From contig CM075101.1 of the NCBI GenBank assembly GCA_037576195.1, positions 43,896,001 to 43,960,000 of the forward strand: a stretch of DNA of 64,000 nt, given 5' to 3'. Position numbers and translations under genes: made by a program. Shown here in pieces: positions 37,790-51,700 of this stretch. The notes beneath the pieces are model-generated. The model had not been told where the DNA came from and made no database searches. It saw only the letters and a program-made list of their open reading frames with translations. Origin of the DNA: Phytoseiulus persimilis. Taxonomy: Eukaryota; Arthropoda; Arachnida; Mesostigmata; Phytoseiidae. Every line of letters starts with the position of its first letter. Position 1 is the first letter of the stretch.

Positions 37790-38412
37790 ATACCTCAGAT
37801 AACGGACCCTTCATTTCACCAAATTACCCCTCAGATAACGGACCCCCCAGATAACGAGCCCCTGAGATCACGGACTTTTTGTCGCAGGCCTGTATCATGT
37901 GAATAGAAATTTGACGTGAGTATCGTTGGAGGAAACAGGGAACCGCGAATATACGCGAGGTCGATGTGACATATTTCCGGGGTCGTTGGAAGTGAGTTCG
38001 GGATCGATCTGACCTAACTTTTCGAAGTCCATGGAGTTGATTCCAACATCGACTTGATCTCATTCCTGGGGGTCCATGGAGGTGAATCTGAGAGTCCACG
38101 GAAGCTGCTACCATTATCCCGAATACCCTGAAATCCTATGAATAACGGTCCCCTCAGATGACGGGATCGCAGTCGCAGGCCTGCATGCTATGACATGAAA
38201 CCCAAGTGCGCTCCGTTGGAGGAATCAAAGAGCAAAGGAAGATCGATCATAGACCCCGCAAAAGTATGGGCCGATCCATCACGGAATCGCATACATAGAA
38301 TCCCAAAAGTATGGTCAGCTCGATCACGAAATTACCCCCGTAGACCCCCGGAACAAAGTTATCCGAGGAGTCCGTTATCTGAGGGGTACGTTATCTGAAG
38401 GGTTCGTTATAA
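37790..38412. mobile_element. Foldback-like inverted-repeat element, non-coding
   Basis: The left side carries three to four copies of CCTCAGATAACGGACCC or close variants (about 37795-37880). The right side carries the reverse complement, TCCGTTATCTGAGG and GGTACGTTATCTGAAGG (about 38360-38412). Inside, a block starting GTCGCAGGCCTG is repeated directly at about 37881 and 38172, each copy followed by TTGGAGGAA about 45 bases later. The interior also holds diverged units like the 45-bp repeat (AGTATGGTCAGCTCGATCAC). No coding capacity. The design, inverted arrays around a non-coding centre, resembles foldback elements or satellite-rich MITEs. Target-site duplications were not resolved. Confidence 0.6.
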
Positions 38413-38414
38413 AC

Positions 38415-41400
38415 GGGATTTTAGGGTAATGCACCTGAAGTTGGTCACTGATTCTGGCCCGCTCAGCGAATGGATTTCAGAGATCCCGCAAGAGCTCGTT
38501 GTTCCGCAGACTCAGATGTGAGGGAGCTCTCTTCCTCACCCTTCATGGAGTAATATTAGGTATGGGAGCCCGGTATCGTTAGTTTCGCTGATTATTCTGC
38601 TTAGGGAACCCATGAACCGACTCTCTCGTTCGATAAGTTTCCCACTCTCGCTGTCTCGTATAGGAACTTCCTCGACTCGGCTGAGGGTCTTACCTCAGCC
38701 ATCAAGAAAATAGCTCCGAGGAATGAACTGTGCTTTCGGATTTCCTGACTCCAGCGATAACTAACGGCGTCTCATGAAGCCTTCTGACAGCCCGAAATCC
38801 TCGTCGGCTCCAAACGAAACATCTATATAATTTCCATATAAGAACTTATATTCGCATGATGTATGTAGTGGTTTGCACAGGTTGTGCTAAGCGTACACGG
38901 GCCGAAAAATCTAGAAAGCTAATTCTCATTCTTGTCTCGAGTTTGATGGATTTGGGAATAGTTGTCCCGAACGAAGCCGCCGTTCGACCATCACTGTATT
39001 CCGTGATTCTTGTTGTATGTACCCGTGTAATATCCTCCAGCTTCTCACGCTGATCAGGGGAATCCGATTCACAGGGGCGATTCCCTTGAGATGGAGCCCT
39101 TGAGGTCCATTCGAAACAGTTTGACTTCAAGCAATTACGGAGTCGCCAGCTCGGGATCAGCGAACTATTCACTGTCACGAGCCGATACGTCTCTGCTAAT
39201 ATTCCACGTGAAAGGTTGAGCAACGCGGTCTTCCAACCCCGAATATTCCGATGGGACTTAGTAAATACGCAGAAAACTCGATTTCCCCAAGATAACATTT
39301 GAGCAGCTCGACAGAGAACGACCGGAGGACTCTCAAGGAGAGTATTCCATTGCGTCATCCGCGGGCAGGCACGTTCCCGGGAGACGACGTCATTTTTTAG
39401 AGACATCCAGATTGAATTTCCTCGAACCCCAGTTGTAGATTACAAAAGCTTGGGCCTCCACAACTGGGATCTCGGTGAGTTTGGTGGAAGAATCGGAACC
39501 CTTCCGGAGGACCTTGGAAGCAGTGTTCGCTCTACGCCGCCATTTTGACAATCTTTGGCAAGGCGTCGCGATCGTGTCGATCATCGGTGCGTTCAAGGCT
39601 AGGGAAACTGTGGTCGATTCGAGATGTGGTCCTGCATTCAAACGCCATTGTCTTTATGTGGTTTTCATGATGCCTCTGTCACGTCTCCACGTAGTGCGGA
39701 ACTTTCGTTTGGAGCTCACCGCGCGCCTCGTCATGCCCGTGCACCGTTCACTTCAGCTTTGAATTGTTCCCTCCTCCATCGACTGTTGCCGTCGCTCGTC
39801 ATGTGAACGGATCTGACGCCAGTCTGTGTGAGTCGGTGGTGCCGAAATGAGCAGCCGCTTGGCCTCGGGGACCTCAAACCATTCGCTGTAAGTTTCTACA
39901 TGGGCGGAGTGTAGACTTCGAGCAGGAAGTTCCAGATTGGCACGAGCTTTTGAGAAAACTTCCGCTCAATGATGGCTTGAATGGTGTTCTCCGGCAATAG
40001 TGAGAGGGAGAAGTACAGAAGGAAACCAGCTGACTCACGCTATCAACTTCGTTCCCCTCACCACAGTAGCGTCGCGAGGGGGGGGCGGCCCTCCCGGGCA
40101 TCAGGTCTCTGGGGGCATCAGAATGCCTCTCCATGCCGGTTAGATCAGGAAACTTGAGCTCTTCCAGGTAGATTACTTGTCCGGAATACTCGGCGGAGAG
40201 GCCTTGTCCGATAGTCGCATCTGATTTTCACCCCCCTTGACGAACCATCATTTTTCATCAAAAAAAAAAAGGGGGGGGGAAATATCAAATCGGCCCCGGG
40301 CATCATGGCTCGCCACGCCTTATCATGCTACTTCTGCGCTCGCTCGCCTTCATATGGATGTAGAATCGAGCTCGAAACTTGAGTGAGATATTCTTCAGGG
40401 TCAGACTGACCTCTCGAGCCGAATTCCCCTCGATATTCCCTCTGGATCCAGAGAAATCCATATTGGAGGGTACAGCTAGCGGGTACAGGCGATAGCACAA
40501 AACGCGAACATCCCGGAAATTTTTCGCTGATGGGTGGATTTTCTCTAGGATTGATATCAGACTGTGATCGAGTCCATGGCTCACTTTTGCCAACAAGGAT
40601 AATCTGTGTGAATTTGGTCAGTCGCCGGAGAGCACATCAATGTACCATGCATACAGGGTGTTAGCAGAATATCTGGAACTCCTTGCCGATGGTGTAGTTT
40701 CCACTCAGCTCAATCGGGACTGATGGTTCCGGGGGCCGTTTTACAGGCATTTTTGGGAGGATGCAGAACTTGCTTCCCGCGGATTTCCTGCCTGCGGAGA
40801 CATGCTGATCATGCGGGCATTCCATCTTGGGTGCTTCCATTCCCGTGGAATTTTTGAAGTCTCGAGCGTTCCGCTCTGCGTCACAAGAAGCTCCGGATTG
40901 AAGGTCGAAATCTCCACTCGGACTTCGCGGGGCTTACCGCGGAAGAGATTCGGAACGCGACTCCTCAGCGAATCCTCGAAGTCATATGTCGATTCTCCAC
41001 CGACCCTATAGCCCCGCCGTTCCGGCAGCACCCACCTCCAGGAAGAGGAACAAAGAAAGAAGCATTCGTACGACGCAGCCGTCATGTAACGGCAGCGCCG
41101 TATATTGTGTTTCGCATTCTCTCTTTTCCCCAATTCCTTCCGATGTGAGAACGGCGATAAATCACCATGTCTGCACTCAAACGGCTCTGCCACGCGCTCA
41201 TCCAATATTTCGGCGCGAGATTGTTGCTTTTCTCGCGGCATTGTGCTTCCGAACTCTCAAATCGGGCGACAGGCTCCCTCTCTAAAGCGAACAAAACAAA
41301 ATCATCCTGACAGCACGGAAAGAGCACTCCGGAAGAAAGATGGTCATTCGCTTTTCGATCGGTTCTTGAACTCGAACAAATCGAGTGTATCATGCAGAAT

Positions 41401-44400
41401 GGCAGGATCACGTCGACTCCGGCTCGACATTCTGCGCAGAGCTGTTCGGGCTCGACGTGAGTCAATTGGGAGACAGAGGGCTCACCATACGGTCAAACTT
41501 GGAAACCGCTCCCGAGATCCGCTGTGAAGATCAATAGACCAATCTTTTCCTCCTTTCTGAACTGAACTCAGTATTCTAAGCGAGGGCCCGTTATTCCGAA
41601 TCAAAGCTCCGGCTGTGATACATCCAAGTTTTGATCGAAATCGATTGCGGCTCCGGTCCAATATCCGGCCGTCAGGAGAAATAAAAGGAACAATTATGAG
41701 ACCACGAAAAAAGGGTCGGGGTGTTTCGAGCCCGCTCGTCGTTGAGCTCGGAGCAGCGAGTCGAAACAGTTCGTTCAGCTACCGATGGGGAAAAGAATAG
41801 CAGGGATTCACTTGTTCGTCTTGAAGCTCCCCAGAGGTTTAGGAAATTGGCTGAGTGGATGGGAAATTTAGAGACCCGTTGGTGAATAATTCTCCGTACA
41901 ATCACCGATCCCTCTCTGAAATCTTGGAATCCGATTCGATCAGTGTCTGGATCAATTCCGCAGTCAGCTCCCATCGTGAGAGAATAGGGGATAGAACGAG
42001 AAGTTTCCGAAAGCGTCTGCATCCGTTTTCGAAGTTCGCGTCGTATGGATGACGGAGAGGTCACGGCAGTGAGACGCTCAGTTCACCTCGGAGTTTGTCT
42101 GGCCATTTCCCGCTACATCGAGGAGCTGGAACCTCTATCGAGTCGGAAGTCCAGGTTCAAAACGATGATCAGCGTTCAGAGAGCTCCTTGAGAGCGACGA
42201 TCGGTGCGAGCGAAACGGTCTCAGAAATTTTCACGAATTCCTCAACTGGTTGCCTGCATCGAGCTCGGGGGGAATCCGATTATCTCATGTCGGCGATCCA
42301 GGCGTGATGGTAGCCAAGGGCTCATGGCTATTCGGCTCCGAACGTTGGCGATCATCCTTGTGTGATACAGCGCGTCTCGGCGTAGGTGAACAAAGTTCTT
42401 TTCCGTGATTTCGATGATTCCAAAAGCGAACGACAGCAGTATGCTGGGAGAATCACTACGGTGAGGGATTTATCCTCACCAAAAATGCACTGGCGGCTGA
42501 GAACGATGAGGTTTCATCATGAGCATAAGCTTCATGCACAGTGGGCTGGAAAGTATTCTTCCTGTGGAAACAATGAACCCAAGGATCCCCAAGACTGGCG
42601 ATATGGGTCCTTTCCCTCCTGCGTGCATGGCCTTCGACTTCAATCTAGAGATTGAAGATGTAGCTGGTGATGGAACCGACCGCTCACGTACTGACCAGGC
42701 GCCCAAGATTGCGTAAATGTCGTGTCAATTCGAATCCACTTGGCAAGATCGACAGCGAGTCGTATTCGTTCGCTACGTCTCTGCATCTATCATACACAGA
42801 TCCCTCAAGAGTTGGATGGTCGGCGGCTTCTGATGAGAGCTCGACATTTCTGTAATCGGGAGTCTGTTCTCAATCGGTTCTGAACCCTGGCGAATCCAAT
42901 ACACAATGGACGCTTTCACGCCACGCCCGGGCTCCCAGCATGGATCAGGAATTCATGGAACTCGTCGGGACCCCATTCGATATTCACTGATCACGCGTGG
43001 ATTTCTCCGGGTCGGTCAAGTTTGCCCCGACGAGTCTCTGTTTGGTCTCACCTGGTCACGAGAACTCCATGACAGGGTATTCTTGAGACGAAAGGCAGTG
43101 CGACGGAGGCGTCACGGTCGAACTAGGATCTTACAGCGCGGCCGCAATCTGGCATACCTCCGTTGAGCTCTGAGAGTTCTCTGGAACATCTCAGGACATC
43201 CCAGGAATGCCACGCCCGCTCAGAGCTCACGATCACACGTTAAAAAAGGCTCGACTGGGAGCGGCAGGTGCAGCTTCAGAAGTCTTCAACCACATCCCTC
43301 TTTTCCGGTTGGGTTAATAGAGCGCCGGAGGAACCGAATTGCGCTGAGGAAAAGAGCCGCCTCAAGCTCCTGGTAAAAATTCTTCGAATGGTTAACTCAG
43401 ACAAGCGTAAAAAACCGAATCACACCCTGACCCAAAAACTGACGGGGACTCCGCGAATAAAAAACGGCTCTGGTGGCAGGATTGGCAGCCGCGTGATCTG
43501 CGCGTGTGCCAACAGGAGGGCGGGGGCCAGTTATCGGCAGGTATGGGATAAATTCAACTGCTGCTCCGCATCGGAGAACACAGCCGGCTCCAAGGCCTCG
43601 CCTACTCCCCAACGGGTTCCTCCTGAGCGTCCCTAATGAGAGCGCTAAGAGGAATATTCCGGGTGCTTGATCGGTGTCATGTTACGGAGGACTCTTATCG
43701 CGGCTGAGATGATTCAAGCGGTTGCGGTAAGCGTGTTTGCATGCTTCCACGGCTCACTGAGTGGGGGAGCGGGTATGTCACTGCGGGGCTCGAGTCGTTT
43801 ATTTCGATGCTAAGCAGTCGGCGCCCGGAGTGGACAGAGTGAATTCCCCGAAGCCAGCCAGATCTCCTGCCTCCGACCGGGATGGGCGGAATACGCCGCC
43901 CCGCTTGTGGACCGGGAGGAGTGCGAGCACCGAAGGCAGCGGGGACTCACATCCACGACAGCTTCTCGAGACGAGTTCAAGGCAGAGAGACAAAAGGAAC
44001 CGAAGACCTGAAAGTGAAGCTATCGAATGTTTTAGGCGTGAGTAGAGCCGGAGAGGATCCATTCCCATCCGGCCCCCAGCGACTGATCGACTTCTCCCGT
44101 GGTCGTCATCAACGTCTCGAGTATTTCGGTTGAGTATCGCATTCGATCACGGTTCGAACGCTTCGTAGGTCACTTCATTAGTCAGGTCGAACATCTTAGG
44201 GGCGGGGAATCTTCCGCCGGGTGGGGGGAACACGCCCGACCCGGGATAGAAAAACCCTCCCCGTTGACTGCGCCATTCGGAAGGTCGGGCTCCACGGTAT
44301 CTGAGAGATGTTCTCGCTCTTTGCGAACCTGATGGGGATTCCGGAGCCGAGTGGGCCCGGGCCCGCGATGACTTGCTGAGGCGAACCGTGTGCGGACGGG

Positions 44401-45270
44401 TTCGCTTGACGTGGGACGGCGGTTGCGTAAGCGAGGCGGAACGAATGTGCTGCCCGAGGTCTGTTCGCGCGAAAAAGAAATTGTGCATGATCGCATGATC
44501 ACCGTGACGCGAGCGAATCGCGGAGGAGAAGACTCGCAACCAGGTGGAGTCGGCTGACGGCTCATGGAACGAGGAATCATCAAAGAGGACTAGAAGTTTG
44601 AGCGACACGGAGAACACACAGAAGCTCCCGCGGGAGAAGACGCTCAGTTGGCCGACCTGGCAAGCACTCAGACAGGCGCCCTAGCTCCGACGAAATTAGC
44701 CCATTTCAATGCTCGACCATTCAAACTGGAGAATGATTATTCGAAAACTTCCCCGTTCTTCACCAGTTCCGTCCGTTACGTCTTTCGAGCCACCTCTGTC
44801 CTCGCCTCATACGTCAGTGGCTCGGAAACCCTCGGAACAGTCAATGCTGCGTTTTTGCGGAGTCGAACTCGGGGTCCGGTATGGTCTCAGACGGATTGAT
44901 GTTCAAATATAGCAGACCGCCAGAAACCAGCCCGAAACGAGACGCTGCAACAGAGAAAGCGGATATTCCGACTTTCTCCTCGACTGGAGAGGCTCAGAGT
45001 CTGGTGCTCCGATCAATCGACTCCGCTCCCGCGAGACTCGAGCTTTCGCCATCGCTCAACCCACGTTACGAGGAAGCTAATGGCATCCCTTCAAGAAAGT
45101 GCCGACATTGAGAACTGTACAGCACTGCAACTCTCCAGTCCAACACAGCTGTCTGTGATCCAAGCAATTCGCCCCGAAGAGCCGCACCGCTCTATTAATG
45201 ACGCCGAATCGTCCCCCCCCCCCCCCCCCCTCACTCCCACCCCCAACTCACGGTGCTTACTAGACCTGTA
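38415..45270. other. Long region with no confident gene
   Basis: Open frames that look partly protein-like occur on the minus strand at 38846-39641, 40303-40596 and 40741-41241, and on the plus strand at 42386-42716. None could be assigned, and opposing frames are usually open too. The minus-strand run 38846-39641 might be a decayed element. An A/G homopolymer tract sits at about 40259-40280, and C-rich runs occur near 45217-45232. Confidence 0.4.
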
Positions 45271-45271
45271 T

Positions 45272-45372
45272 TCCCGCGTTACGGATTACCGGCATGCGCC
45301 GTATCACGGCGTCACGGAAATGATTTTTCGTGGGGAATAATTTCCGTAATTCCGTAGTATTCCGTGTTCGGA
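45272..45372. repeat. Short palindrome-rich repeat (CCGTA/TACGG family)
   Basis: Several inverted words are packed together: GCGTTACGGATTACCGGC, CCGTATCACGG, CACGGAAATGATTTTTCGTG, and GGAATAATTTCCGTAATTCC. The words match those in the 25-bp array at 6.1 kb and the spacers at 13.45 and 14.69 kb. It ends about 270 bases before arrestin exon 1. Confidence 0.55.
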
Positions 45373-45776
45373 CTCCCTCAAGCTTCTCGTGCACCAAACA
45401 TTGGCCTGGTTCCGGCGGAAGCGTCCGATTCGCGAACTATTGCCTCTTCCCTCCGCCCGATCCCAACGGAGAGATAGGAACACACGAGTGAGACACTACC
45501 GAAATTGCGAAGAGGAAGTCGCCGACCCGGACCACCCCGATGTGATCCCTCAAGTCATTAATAGGCTCGATTCGCTCCTATCCAGACCCCCTTCAAGTTT
45601 AGAAGCCCGTATCTGTAAGTCCTACTGGTCTTCTTTACAGGCGGCTCTCGGCGATCAGGATAGCCTCGTCCAAGACCGTGGTGGCCTGCGACTCCCCCTC
45701 CAAGGCCAATGTGAAATCGTGCAACGTGCGTTTCTTGCTCGAAGACAACCACGACCAACGAAAACAGCAGAAGACA

Positions 45777-48700
45777 ATGTCCACACCGACCTCGAAAAGA
45801 CAGAAGATCAAGGAGTTGAAACAGGTTGTCCCGCTCCAGGTGCCCAAGGACATCGCGGAACCTCCGGCTCAGGACATCCTGGAGGACGGTATCCGTCTTT
45901 TCAAAAGGGTTTCCAGCGACGGAAAGGTAACGTCGGCTCCTCCTTCTGTCTGTCGGGAGACATTTCTCCTCGCGTAACACTCAGACCAAAACTTTCTCAT
46001 AAAAACTGTGAAGGAGCGCCGGGAAAGGCGGGGGGAAAGCTATTCTCCGAGTCGACTCAATCAAGACTCACACTCCACCTTGACTCGGATCCGGAACGAA
46101 AGTGTGTGATCGATGCGACAGCGAGCTGTTCAACAAACGGTCTTGTAGGTTGAGGTAGATGGAGCCAATCGAGGCGGCCAACCAACGTGGTTCCCCCGCG
46201 ACTCCGGCATCGAAGCAGTCACCGACGAGTAACAGATTCCGCCGTGAACACAGCTTTGGGTAACAGGTGTTGCACATGTTACCACCGCATATTGATTGCT
46301 AATATCGGCTCGGCAAGTTTCCCGTCGGGAATCGTCAAAAATACCTCCTCCCGCTCAGTGTTCATTACCGTGATGGATCTCGAACAACGAGCCGGATCAT
46401 TCGATACTGAAGGTCATCCAATTCATCCGAGCTGGGGGCCCTCGTGCACCGATGAAACCGTGATTCCCCTCTCGAGTCCCCGAATGAGCCCACTGGAAGT
46501 TGGAAATCGCGTCAGCGCCGGGTGGACCCCCCCAGATGAGATATGAGAACAGGAAGAAGTCAATGACAGCAGTATCGCTGCTGGGATTCACATTGGAACA
46601 AAGGGTAGCGGAAATGGAAATGTGAACGACGGAAGCGGGGACGAAGGATCTAAGTTCCCGCAGCGTTCTTTCCCGCCGCCAAACGAGGTCGGGAGAGTTT
46701 TTCCACGACGGCTTGCCGGTTTTTGTTTCCCGTCCATCGTCCCCCCAATTCTGTCTCGGCGTCACAGCGCGGAGTGGTTCCTCGGAGACCGTTCGCTGAC
46801 CGTCAAAAGCTGTGGTCGATGAGACAGACGGCCAATGAACTCTCAAAGCAACAATCGGATTCTCAGAGAGCACGGGCCAGACTAATCTCGGGTGGGAGAA
46901 GCTGATGTGGAAACAGCATTAGCGTTGGCATTTCGGTCGCGGAGGGGTGTCTGACGCAGCGTGTGGGGAAAAATTAGATTGACAGAATCATTATAGAGGA
47001 TTTCGACCGTACATGGTCGGGAATGTTGACTTCTGAGTAGGAGGACGGGCACCGATGGGCTCCTGCCCGAATGTTGGTCCGCCCACGTGGTGGGAGGGCA
47101 CCCAACGATGCTCCGTCAAGGGAACCCTCTTCTGAGGGCAGATGGAGTTTTGGCCGCAGATTCCGCGAGTTCTGAAGCTGGCGAGAGCAACAGTGGAGAA
47201 CTCGCTCATTATTCATCAGCGTACTCATGAGATTTGTGAAGTTCTTCCTGATCCACAGTCTGTTTCATCTCATTATTCTATTCAACACGTAATAAGAACA
47301 GCATCTTCGGCCGGCCGGCGCCTGCGCCTTCGTACTTTTCCTGGGTGGCTGAGCACTTCAAATCGATCGACTGAATTCGTATTTTCCCGCTTTGTGCCGT
47401 GCTTTGAAGAGCGGGATGAATTTGCTTTGAAGAAGCGGGACATGAGAATGAAGGTCCGGGATCCCTGTATGATCGATGTTACCAATCTCCCTGTTTCAAT
47501 CCAAAATGAACAGACCGAGTGATTCCCATCTCTTCCACTTTGTAGCAAACGGACCTGAACCATGCGCGTTCTCCCTGTTCCTCTACTCATGTGTATCGTG
47601 TCGCCATCCCAATTTTCCACGTATATTCGGTGTCAGGGAAAATGACCCGGAGCGGTGTCTCCAGGCGGGTGGAACCCTGTTAACGAGATTCCCATTGGTT
47701 GGATTGCAGGCAACAGTCTACCTCCACAAAGTGGAATACCAGGACTTGGGATTCGACACGGATCCTGTAGGTGCGTACCGGAACCTCTTAACAACGTTTT
47801 CAGCCCGAAGGTCGACGTTTTCCCGCGACGCTTTTACGAATTCTCCAGAAGGCCATTTCCACGTCGATCCGACCGAGGCAAAAGGAGGCAGCAAGGCGCA
47901 GTAAAGAACCGGATCGGGGCGCTCGTGCCCGAATGCTGATAGCTCTTTTCATGCCCGTCGAGCCAAGGCTTTCCATGTGAATTAATGCCGACGGAACCGC
48001 AGTCGTGTCTTCTCTGAATTCTCTCGCATCCTCCGCCGTGTCCCTTCCTGGCGGTTTCTTCCTGGCCGTTTTTCCCGTAGACTACTTGTTAGTCTGACCG
48101 TGGTTTTGAATTGGTTCACCGGCGTGCCAAGACCGTGGAAAGTCAAAGTGGGGACAGCCTTGGGTAACTAAACGAAGAAGCCCTCGAGATAGGATTCACT
48201 CGATGTGGATCGCTGAATTGGAACAATCACGCCACGAGCCGAGGACTTCGGGCTCCTCTCTCGGCGTTTCTCTCTACTAAGAGGGGGAGCCCGTGGGGTA
48301 ACGGACCAGGCGGAACGCGGGACTGGATTCCGAGTAATCATCCGCGTTGGAGGAGATTCGCTTCGATGATAGGATCTGAGTAACTGGACGTTGTCAGCTG
48401 CGGTCTCGGATGAAGACCCAGCCCGGATACACTGTATCTGAATTAACAGTTCGAGGGTTAAGGAGCTTCTTCATCCAGTCAAGGGGTGGTTCGCCCAATT
48501 GAGCACTCAGATTGTCAGCCGTCCTCCGAGAGTTCTTGACACTGTCTGTCCTCGGGTTCCGCCATAGCAACTCGTTTCTCGGAGTCACATGGATCCCCAA
48601 GTGCGACGCATACCAGACTGCTTAGAGTCCGCATATCGGACTCTTTCGACTATCGCGGCTCCGATAGATTGGGGCTTCAGGGAACGCTCCTGGAGTCGAC

Positions 48701-51700
48701 ATTCCAACTGCATTCCGGCTGACGAGTCGTCAGCTGATGGCGCGGAATGCCGGACGCGATGTCGTTCTCCTCTCCGCGTCTTCCGACAAGTGGGGGAGCA
48801 ATCCGATCGCGACGGCGAAGTCTCACATCTTGTTCATGGCTGAGCTGAGCGGCTCTCGCTATCGGACGCTTTTAAAAATCGGAGCCACTATTTTCGGATC
48901 GCGGTTCAGATTGAGAGCTGAGCCCCAACTTCGGCCTAGGAGTCTCGGGAATTCCATGAGGATGCTTCCGAATAATGCCTGACGTCCCAGCTCCTACTGG
49001 ATATCAATGTTCCTCGACTTGGAACCCGTGAACCGCTACAACTATCTGCGACTTTAAACCCGGGGTGGGGGGGGGATGGAAATCAATGCCTGAACATGCG
49101 AAGACGGAGTGTGTTCGACGAGATTGTTGTCACACAAAAGCAAAATGACCCTAATGGAATAATTCAGTGCGATTGGATTTCTGCATGTGAAGCAAGAACG
49201 GAATCGACATCTTCCGCCGTCGAAGCTACCTGCGTGCTCAGCGATGCGTGAGTCGGCCCCGGAAACACCACCCTCTAGTTTTGTCAGCATTTCCCTCCAG
49301 CAGCGCATATGAACAAACCGAGAGCAGTGTCTGTTGTTTCGCGGTCAAAAAGACACGTGCAACGCTCTGCGCGGGAACCAAAAACATGCGGGAGCTGTTC
49401 GGGGAACGATCTGAAAAGACACGCGAAACATTCAGAGAGCTGCTTCCCGCACCCATTGTTTCGGCGAATACAAATCTGGAATTCCACAGGACCTTCACCC
49501 GGATGCCAGTCGAATTCCGACCCCTATGTTGATCCAGCGAGAGGAAGTGCGCTTAAAATAAATATCGTTAGCGTGGGGAATAAACTCTCGAGAATTGTTC
49601 GTGAAAGAGAGCAAACGCTGGTGCCTGCGGTCGCAATGCGTAGCCGGTTCCGACAGACCTCTGATTTCCTACGGCGCCGCTCGTTGGCGCGGGAATTCTC
49701 TTTACACGAGTCGTGAGTGCGAAGAACGTGGGGGTCTCGTTGGATAGCAGACTCGGTTTGTCAACGAGAACAGCTGAAATCAGCGTCGCGATAGGACGAA
49801 GCGCCCGCGCGCCCGCCGTTGGGTCCCTCTCTGATTGCTCGCATTGACAAATCGAATTGGCAAGGGAGTCAGATTATTATCGGAAGAAACGAATGCCGCA
49901 ACCACGGTCTGAGACGAAACCCTCCGCCTCGGTGAGCTGCATAACTCGGACGAACAGCAACTATTCGTTGTATCAATCACGGATTTCAGTCTACATAAAC
50001 AGTTTCGCACCGCCACTGGGGAGCTCTCTGCTCGCCATTGTATTTCCGAGGAAAATCGGGGACCGCTCTGCTCTTCCAGATCTCCCGGCATTCGAGTTCC
50101 TCCTCGAGATGGTTGCCATTTTTGGTCAGCTTCTTACAGGCCACGGAATATACGGCTAGTTTGCGAGGCAGTTGTTCTTAAGTTCTCTCGGCTTCGACAA
50201 CCCTGGGCGCATAATTCCCTTTCCGGTCGCACAAAGTGGTTCGTGATGGAGCCAACCAGACCCACAAGTCTTGGAGCTTCTGTTCCAGCCTCAGTTCTGA
50301 ACAGTCGGTCGAAGCCGCCTCGATGAACCGAATCTTCGATACTTTCCAGAGGGCTTCGTTGAATGCGACGTTTCCAGACTGAGCGAAGGCGAGAGCTTAT
50401 ACGTCGCCCTGCTTGGAAGGTTCCGGTATGGCCGCGAAGAAGACGAAGTTCTCGGGATGTCTCTCTGCAGGTGGGTAGGGCTTCGGGCCAGAAGGCATCC
50501 CGGTGCTCTAATCTGTCTGCTCGGGGCGAATGAAGATGACGCACGAGATTCGATTTCAGAGAAATGTACATGGGGCACAAGCTCGTTTATTCGAAAGGAA
50601 AACCTCTCCCACCGAGCGAGGAGCAGCCGGGCCCATCGACAGGTGAGTCAGGAACAGTTTCAGGCGAACTTCGTCCCCAGACGAAACGTGCATGCCGAAT
50701 ATCCCTCATAATGAGGTGCTTTCTGTGGTCGCGCGATGGGATGAACAGAGGGGACGCGCTCTTCTGCTCCGAATTCCTGTCTCCGAGGAGCAAGGATACC
50801 GCGGAACCGTTCTCGGGGAGGAGGCGCAAGCGCCGGGTTTCGAGCCCAGCGCTCTTTCTCGCACTTGAACCTCGAGCCGGCGCCGACGCGGTTCTGGTTC
50901 CGCTCGCGGGCCCGCCGGCTGGTTAATTCAGCTCGTTCCCTCTACACGTGGACTGCGACGCCCTCCAATCTTCGGATTTGTGTCGCGAACCAACGGGCGT
51001 TGTTGCCGAGAGGCGGCAACTTGTTCCACCAACGGACTGCATGACAACAAGCTGGCGAGGCATTTCCAATTCTCGATCCACCGCAGTAGGCTTTCGCCGT
51101 TAGTGATTTACCAGGGTTCGCGTCGATCGCCATTCCACCACCTGATTGTCGTGAGCTAGCTATTCCAACCGTTGCCGTAAGCCTCTTTCGCTACGTGGTT
51201 GGCTCAGTCGATTTCCCAGGCGGCTGCTTTGCATCCTGCCATTAAGTCGCCGCCGCCGCTGCCGCCGCCGCCGTCCCCCATCAGAAATCACAGTACGACG
51301 TCGCAGGCTTCCGCGAATCTCGAAGAAGGAACTCGCCTCGACGGTGAAGCTGTGTCATCGGGAGGCAGTCCGTCCGAGCGGAAACCGCTCGGGGAGAAGT
51401 AATTTTTTTCCAACTCAGAACGCGGTCACATTTTGTGCGGGGCGAACGAGGGAAGTTCACAGAGTAACACACGCTCGTGGAGCATCCATACAGTTCCCTC
51501 GATTCCTTGATTACAATCGGCGTTGTATTTGATTTCCGGTCCACGGAAGCCTCGTCCTACGAGTCGCGAGCGCAACGTCCAAGACGCAAATCCTCGATTC
51601 TGCATAAAACGTCCTCAATATCCGCTAACGAATCAGTCAACATGAGTCAATGCTCTCGTTCTCCCTCTCTCCAATCCTACCCGGGAACTTTTCTACCGGT

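Noticed and set aside
38846..39641. Minus-strand frames that look like a two-part coding sequence
   Set aside because: No recognisable motif of a transposon, retroelement or cellular family, and the plus strand is open over part of the same interval.
45217..45232. Long C run, with similar G or C runs at 7209, 15566, 30290, 40270 and 49065
   Set aside because: Simple homopolymer tracts without further structure; possibly inflated or shortened by sequencing error.
45615..45640. GTAAGT...TTTACAG just before arrestin exon 1, as if a 25-base intron
   Set aside because: Far too short for spliceosomal removal; the acceptor is more likely used with a distant donor.
45389..46153. 254-codon open frame over arrestin exon 1
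   Set aside because: It is a shifted reading of the exon; the frame containing LFKRVSSDGK is the one that continues into the other arrestin exons.
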